DNA of 64,000 nt from contig JBEKGN010000025.1 of assembly GCA_050012775.1 (NCBI GenBank), positions 13,455 through 77,454 on the forward strand, written 5' to 3'. Positions within the stretch are counted from its first letter, which is position 1; every line of letters starts with the position of its first letter. The stretch is from Roseiarcus sp050012775. GTDB taxonomy: Bacteria > Pseudomonadota > Alphaproteobacteria > Rhizobiales > Beijerinckiaceae. The notes under the pieces are model-generated. The model did not search any database. It was not told the DNA's origin and saw only the letters and a list, made by a program, of their open reading frames with translations. Position numbers and translations under genes: made by a program. Positions 60,339 through 64,000 of this stretch are shown here, piece after piece.

Positions 60339-60856
60339 GGCCGCAAGAAACCTGCCGAGGAACCGGGACAAGGGCTGATCTCTCCCCCCGACGGCGATCG
60401 GACCGCGTCCCGGCTTGCTCTCTTCAGCGCGATTCGCCGCGAAACGCGGGGCCACGTCGGATCGAAGTCGATTCGCGCCCGACTGGCGGGAGTCGACCGA
60501 CCGCGCTATCTTCGCTCGCGATGTTCCCGATATCGATCTAAGCGCGGCGGACGCAATGATTCCTGGCGAGATCGCCAACGCGTGGGATGACATCAAGAAC
60601 AAATTGCTGGGATAGTCGATGTGCGGACCGCCGAGAGCCCGCTTCGACGGTCCGTGCGCTCCTGTGCGCCGTGGGGAAACCGAATAGTGAATGCGATCCT
60701 CCCTATCGGAAGACGCGGGCCCTGGGCGCACGCCAGGGTTTCGAGGCGCGACTATCGATGATCGGCGCATGCGTCGTTGGCGCGGTCGGCATTCGGATCG
60801 CGAAAGGACGGGGATTTTCGGGCTGGCGCCGCAAACGGCTATAGCGGAGCGTTATA
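60339..60856 (+). other. 518-base gap with one weak small frame
   Basis: Between phoH and the cardiolipin synthase gene. Most of the DNA shows no gene. One frame, 60415-60615, ends in a helical protein-like stretch and is listed separately. The region should also contain the promoter of the cls-EEP unit. Confidence 0.4.
60415..60615 (+). CDS. Doubtful small protein, unknown
   Basis: 66 residues from a TTG. Family not recognised. The last 30 residues (IDLSAADAMIPGEIANAWDD) look protein-like and acidic, while the first 35 are Arg-rich and could be non-coding. There is no strong ribosome-binding site at the start. It may be the remnant of a larger gene or a real short protein. Confidence 0.25.
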   Translation: MLSSARFAAKRGATSDRSRFAPDWRESTDRAIFARDVPDIDLSAADAMIPGEIANAWDDIKNKLLG

Positions 60857-62284
60857 GTGGAATATTGGGTTGCCCCATCGATTTTGGTTGAAAGTCGGGC
60901 GCTCCTTGTGGGCGTCCTCCATTTTGCCATCGCCGCGACCGTCACCGTCCACACGTTGATCAACAAGCGCGACGTGCCCGCCGCAATCGGATGGATCGGG
61001 ATGGCGTGGCTCGCTCCCGTTTTTGGAGCGCTCCTCTATCTCGGCTTTGGCGTCAATCGCGTGAAACGCCGAGCGCGCCGGTTGAAGGGATCCGGTCGAA
61101 ACATCGGCCCTCCGGCGACAGGCGACATTTCGTCCGCCGATCCGATCGAGCGTCTCAAGATCGCCGTCGGGAGCATCACCGGCCAAGACATGGCGATCGG
61201 CAAGGTGACGGCGGTTCTCGATTGCGGAGATCAGGCTTACCCGCAAATGCTCGCCGCCATCGACGGCGCCAAATTCAGCGTGACGCTCTCGACATATATC
61301 TTCCGCACGGATGAACTCGGCCTACAATTCATCGGGGCATTGGTCAGGGCCCATCGCAGAGGGGTGCGAACGCGCATTCTGATCGACGGATTCGGCGGCG
61401 GCTTTTTGCGCTCCTCCGCCTACCATGAACTGCGCAAACAAGGCGTGCCCGTCGCGCGATTCCTGCACTCGACCTTGCCCTGGAAGATGCCCTTTTTGGA
61501 TTTGCGCTTGCATAAGAAAAGCCTGGTTGTCGACGGGGATTGCGCCTTCGTCGGCGGCTTGAACATTGGCGCGGAGAACCTGATCGAGAAGCGACCGAAG
61601 GCGGCGGTCCGCGACTTGCATTTTCGCGTCGAGGGGACGGTTGTCCGGCAGATTCAACAAGAGTTCGAGGACGACTGGTCATTCACGACGCGCGAAACGC
61701 AGATCGAGGCCGGTTCGTTGCGAAAGGCGGGTCCGAGCGACGGGGTGGCGGCGCGGACGATTGTCGCCGGGCCCGACCAGGAGGTCGATCAGTTGGTTCT
61801 TGTCCTTCTGTCCGCGATTAATTCGGCGCGGCGTTCCATCAGGATCGCCACGCCGTATTTTCTGCCGGACGAACAACTCGTGACCGCGCTGCAACTGGCC
61901 GCTTTTCGCGGCGTGGAGACGCATCTGGTCTTTCCCGCCGCGAATAACCATCTGCTGGTCGCATGGGCGGCTCAAACCCATATCAGGCCTTTGTTGCAGG
62001 CAGGTTGTCGTCTGTGGCGCAGCCCGCCCCCTTTCGATCATTCGAAGCTGATGACGATCGATGGCGAATGGAGTCTCATCGGCAGCGCGAATTGGGACAT
62101 GCGAAGCCTTCGCCTTAACTTCGAACTGACGGTGGAGTTTTATGATGCGGCCCTTGCCAATGAGTTTGCCGAAATCATCGACGCCCGTTGCGTCGAGCCG
62201 ATCAGCTTGGCGGAAATCGACAGCCGCCCGTTCATCGTGAAGCTTCGAGACGCTGCGGCGCGGCTCGCGATGCCCTATATATGA
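60857..62284 (+). CDS. cls: Cardiolipin synthase (phospholipase D type)
   Basis: 475 residues from a GTG at 60857 with GGAG eight bases upstream. Two hydrophobic N-terminal helices (LLVGVLHFAIAATVTVHTLI and IGWIGMAWLAPVFGALLYLGF) anchor it in the membrane. Two HKD motifs: LHKKSLVVDGDCAFVGGLNIG (His near 219) and DHSKLMTIDGEWSLIGSANWD (His near 395). It joins two phosphatidylglycerols or related lipids. It is 22 bases before the EEP hydrolase, like the ybhO(clsB)-ybhP pair of E. coli. Confidence 0.94.
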   Translation: MEYWVAPSILVESRALLVGVLHFAIAATVTVHTLINKRDVPAAIGWIGMAWLAPVFGALLYLGFGVNRVKRRARRLKGSGRNIGPPATGDISSADPIERLKIAVGSITGQDMAIGKVTAVLDCGDQAYPQMLAAIDGAKFSVTLSTYIFRTDELGLQFIGALVRAHRRGVRTRILIDGFGGGFLRSSAYHELRKQGVPVARFLHSTLPWKMPFLDLRLHKKSLVVDGDCAFVGGLNIGAENLIEKRPKAAVRDLHFRVEGTVVRQIQQEFEDDWSFTTRETQIEAGSLRKAGPSDGVAARTIVAGPDQEVDQLVLVLLSAINSARRSIRIATPYFLPDEQLVTALQLAAFRGVETHLVFPAANNHLLVAWAAQTHIRPLLQAGCRLWRSPPPFDHSKLMTIDGEWSLIGSANWDMRSLRLNFELTVEFYDAALANEFAEIIDARCVEPISLAEIDSRPFIVKLRDAAARLAMPYI

Positions 62285-62306
62285 CGAACAGCGAATTGAG
62301 GTCCCC

Positions 62307-63029
62307 GTGAAGGTCGCATCCTACAATATTCACAAGTGTCGAGGCGCGGATGGAATCGTCCGACCGGATCGCATCATCAAGGTCATCGCCGCCCTCGGCG
62401 CCGACGTTGTCGCCCTTCAGGAGGTCGACCGTCGCTTCGGCCATCGGCGCGGGCTTCTCGATCCCGCGGAGATCCAGCGTGAAACAGGAATGCGGCTTCT
62501 CGTTCAATCCGACTTTCCTCGCGGCCACGGCTGGCACGGCAATGCTCTGCTCGTGCGCGGAGAGCCGATAACCTACCGCCGGTCGCGCCTGACATTGCCG
62601 GGGTTCGAGCCGCGCGGAGCGATTGTCGCCGATCTGGACCTCGGCGACGGGGAGTTTCGCGTTATCGCCGCTCACCTTGGATTGTTTCGCGCTTCGAGAA
62701 TCGATCAAGCTCGCGCGCTCCTGACCGCATTCCTGGACTTGCCTCCCATGCCGACCATTTTGCTCGGCGATCTCAATGAGTGGCGGCGTCGCCGCGGTTC
62801 GGCGCTTGGCGTTCTGGAATCGACGTTTGGGGTTGCGCCGTCGATTCTCAGCTTTCCCGCTCAACGGCCGATTTTTCCGCTCGACCGCATTCTCGGCTGG
62901 CCTGCCGGCCTGATCTCGGATCTCAAGGTCCACGACACCCCGCTTGCTCGGCGGTCATCCGATCATCTTCCGCTGACGGCGAAAGTGAACTTGCAGGCGG
63001 CGATTCCCGGCGTGCGGCTCGCGGCCTGA
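62307..63029 (+). CDS. Endonuclease/exonuclease/phosphatase (EEP) family protein, YbhP-like
   Basis: 240 residues from a GTG at 62307, with GAGG five bases upstream. EEP motifs in order: VASYNIHKCRGADG, VVALQEVDRR, HGWHGNALLV, VIAAHLGLFRASRIDQA, LLGDLNEW, and SDHLPLTAKV. These metal-dependent phosphodiesterases act on nucleic acids or phospholipid head groups. The pairing with a PLD-type cardiolipin synthase suggests a lipid role, as proposed for YbhP. Confidence 0.9.
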   Translation: MKVASYNIHKCRGADGIVRPDRIIKVIAALGADVVALQEVDRRFGHRRGLLDPAEIQRETGMRLLVQSDFPRGHGWHGNALLVRGEPITYRRSRLTLPGFEPRGAIVADLDLGDGEFRVIAAHLGLFRASRIDQARALLTAFLDLPPMPTILLGDLNEWRRRRGSALGVLESTFGVAPSILSFPAQRPIFPLDRILGWPAGLISDLKVHDTPLARRSSDHLPLTAKVNLQAAIPGVRLAA

Positions 63030-63149
63030 CAAGGACCCAAGTTCAGCTTCGGCGCGAGAATATGAGACGTTGGCGGTCGTAGAGCGGCGCTGCGAAGGCG
63101 AAGCCGTCCCCCCCTGACGATTATTCCGATAATGGAGGCGCAAGGTGCT

Positions 63150-63155
63150 ATAGTG
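63150..63155 (+). promoter_or_regulatory. Possible -10 element for rpsU
   Basis: TATAGT in the sequence GGTGCTATAGTGGCG, about 100 bases before the rpsU start. It matches the sigma-70 -10. No clear -35 was found at the right spacing. Confidence 0.3.
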
Positions 63156-63253
63156 GCGCCGAACCAAGAGCGCTGAGTTTGGCGACTCTTGAGCTGTGGC
63201 GATCGATTTGGCGCGTCATGCCCACGATCGGCCGGCGTCAGATTGGAGATATT

Positions 63254-63520
63254 TTGCAAGTTTTGGTCCGCGACAACAACATCGAACAGGCGCTGAAATT
63301 CCTCAAAAAGAAAATGCAGCGCGAGGGAATCTTCCGAGAGATGAAGCGGCGGTCCGCCTACGAAAAGCCGTCGGAAAAAAGGGTGCGGGAGAAGGCGGAA
63401 GCGATTCGCCGCGCTCGCAAGCTCGCCCGCAAGACGGCTATTCGCGAAGGTTTGATCGCGGCCCCCAAACCGAGGACGCTTGCGCCCGGCCGAGCCAAAA
63501 CGGCATTCGGCCAGCGTTAG
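63254..63520 (+). CDS. rpsU: 30S ribosomal protein S21
   Basis: 88 residues from a TTG at 63254 (GGAG seven bases upstream). The frame is open to 63179, but S21 begins at QVLVRDNNIEQALKFLKKKMQREG. The core ends EKRVREKAEAIRRARKLARK. A C-terminal extension (AAPKPRTLAPGRAKTAFGQR) is Pro/Lys-rich, as in other alphaproteobacteria. It stands at the right end of a cls-EEP unit and has its own upstream gap. Confidence 0.94.
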   Translation: MQVLVRDNNIEQALKFLKKKMQREGIFREMKRRSAYEKPSEKRVREKAEAIRRARKLARKTAIREGLIAAPKPRTLAPGRAKTAFGQR

Positions 63521-64000
63521 GCGTCGTCACGGCGTTTGAGCTTGCGGCGTCTGTCGTCGCGCATCTCGGCTTGAGACTCCCTGGCGAACGATTTCAACGA
63601 TTTGGCATTCGGCTTGACGCCACGCGGGCTCGCGATGGCGTCCGGCGACGATAGCTCGCGGCAACCAATCCCGCATCTGTCCGTCGACATTTCCTTTCTG
63701 AAAATCACGAGTCGTGCTATCAAAAACGCGCGGGGAGTTTAGGGGTTGTCGGCAATCAGCCGCGAATTTGCCGGCAGGCCCTTGGCGACCCTGCAAAGGC
63801 CAAATTCGTAAGGGGGCCGAGCGGGAAAAATCCCGGCGTCAGGGCGATAGGGAACGAAAAAAGCGAATCCGCGGTAACTCCCAAGCGGGGTGAGTCCCGG
63901 GAGCAACAGTTTTCGGGAAAGTGCGCGCGGCGGCGCGATTGAAGGGGACGAGCGGGTCGAAAATATGAGTCGAGATATGGATGATTCTCTCGCCTGAGAT
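63521..64000. other. 480-base terminal stretch without a gene, with strong hairpins
   Basis: No frame here is convincing on either strand. It has a perfect small hairpin at 63822-63835 (CGGGA, loop AAAA, TCCCG) and a nested stem at 63878-63903 (outer CTCC/GGAG, inner CGGG/CCCG). The context AGGGAAC and the purine-rich loops are suggestive of a structured RNA or leader of a gene outside the window. The end of the sequence truncates it. Confidence 0.35.

Noticed and set aside
63840..63905. Cobalamin-riboswitch-like stretch (AGGGAA followed by AATCCGCGG)
   Set aside because: The B12 box and the kissing-loop elements do not match the consensus; the spacing is wrong. Kept only as an unexplained structured region.
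1..64000. Prophage, transposon, integrase or CRISPR array
   Set aside because: No transposase or integrase domain, no regularly spaced direct repeats, and no cas or phage structural gene was seen.

Overview
The window is GC-rich, densely coded bacterial chromosome with no plasmid, prophage, insertion-sequence, tRNA, rRNA or CRISPR signature that I can see. The gene content points to an alphaproteobacterium of the Hyphomicrobiales (Rhizobiales) type: a TIGR02302/DUF4175 membrane protein, a twin-transmembrane small protein beside a PduO-type adenosyltransferase, an Omp31-like outer-membrane beta-barrel, a chemotaxis operon containing CheD, a 3-hydroxybutyrate/acetoacetate module, and palindromic intergenic mosaics built on a CGGATGAGGG core. 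I cannot name the genus from sequence alone.

Layout. 1-3.6 kb: the tail of a GGDEF protein, argE, carA (reverse), a YqeY-like protein and a UbiK-like protein. 3.9-8.1 kb: a YbjN-domain protein, then a cytochrome bd operon (unknown two-TM protein, CydP-like small subunit, cydA, cydB and a 35-residue cydX) closed by a strong hairpin. 8.3-14.3 kb: rpmF, a DMT exporter, a thioesterase, gamma-glutamyltranspeptidase, and a GNAT/RimK-like ATP-grasp pair. 14.4-18.1 kb: cyclopropane fatty acid synthase, an outer-membrane protein and an adenylate-forming enzyme. 18.2-22.9 kb (reverse): a YaiI-family protein carrying a BRCT domain copied from ligA, an enoyl-CoA hydratase, ligA and miaA. 22.9-32.8 kb: DUF1015 and serB (divergent), a MepK-like DUF882 protein with an L,D-transpeptidase, an orphan sigma-54 response regulator and an M3 oligopeptidase.

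33.3-40.1 kb is a compact chemotaxis operon (STAS, cheY, cheA, cheW, cheR, cheB, cheY, cheD, small helical protein) with several start/stop overlaps and no chemoreceptor in the window. 40.1-44.4 kb (reverse) is a solute:sodium symporter with its DUF3311 partner, then a DnaQ-like exonuclease and a cNMP/CBS/DUF294 regulator. 44.5-47.6 kb is a patatin-like protein, 3-hydroxybutyrate dehydrogenase and acetoacetate decarboxylase, which fits storage-polymer or ketone-body turnover. 47.9-54.8 kb: rpsA, a LysR/nitroreductase divergent pair, DoxX, anmK, an FAH-family hydrolase, a PduO adenosyltransferase and a twin-TM protein. 54.9-59 kb: TIGR02302 protein, lysA, lptM. 59.6-63.5 kb: phoH-like, cardiolipin synthase, an EEP-family hydrolase and rpsU. 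The last 480 bases hold no convincing gene but do contain hairpins.

The strongest unusual observation is the yaiI::BRCT fusion. Its last 262 bases match the 3' end of ligA (1.6 kb away, same strand) with 17 mismatches and no gaps, ending exactly at the shared stop codon. It looks like a fairly recent, still-open domain capture joining a PIN-like protein of unknown function to the ligase BRCT module.
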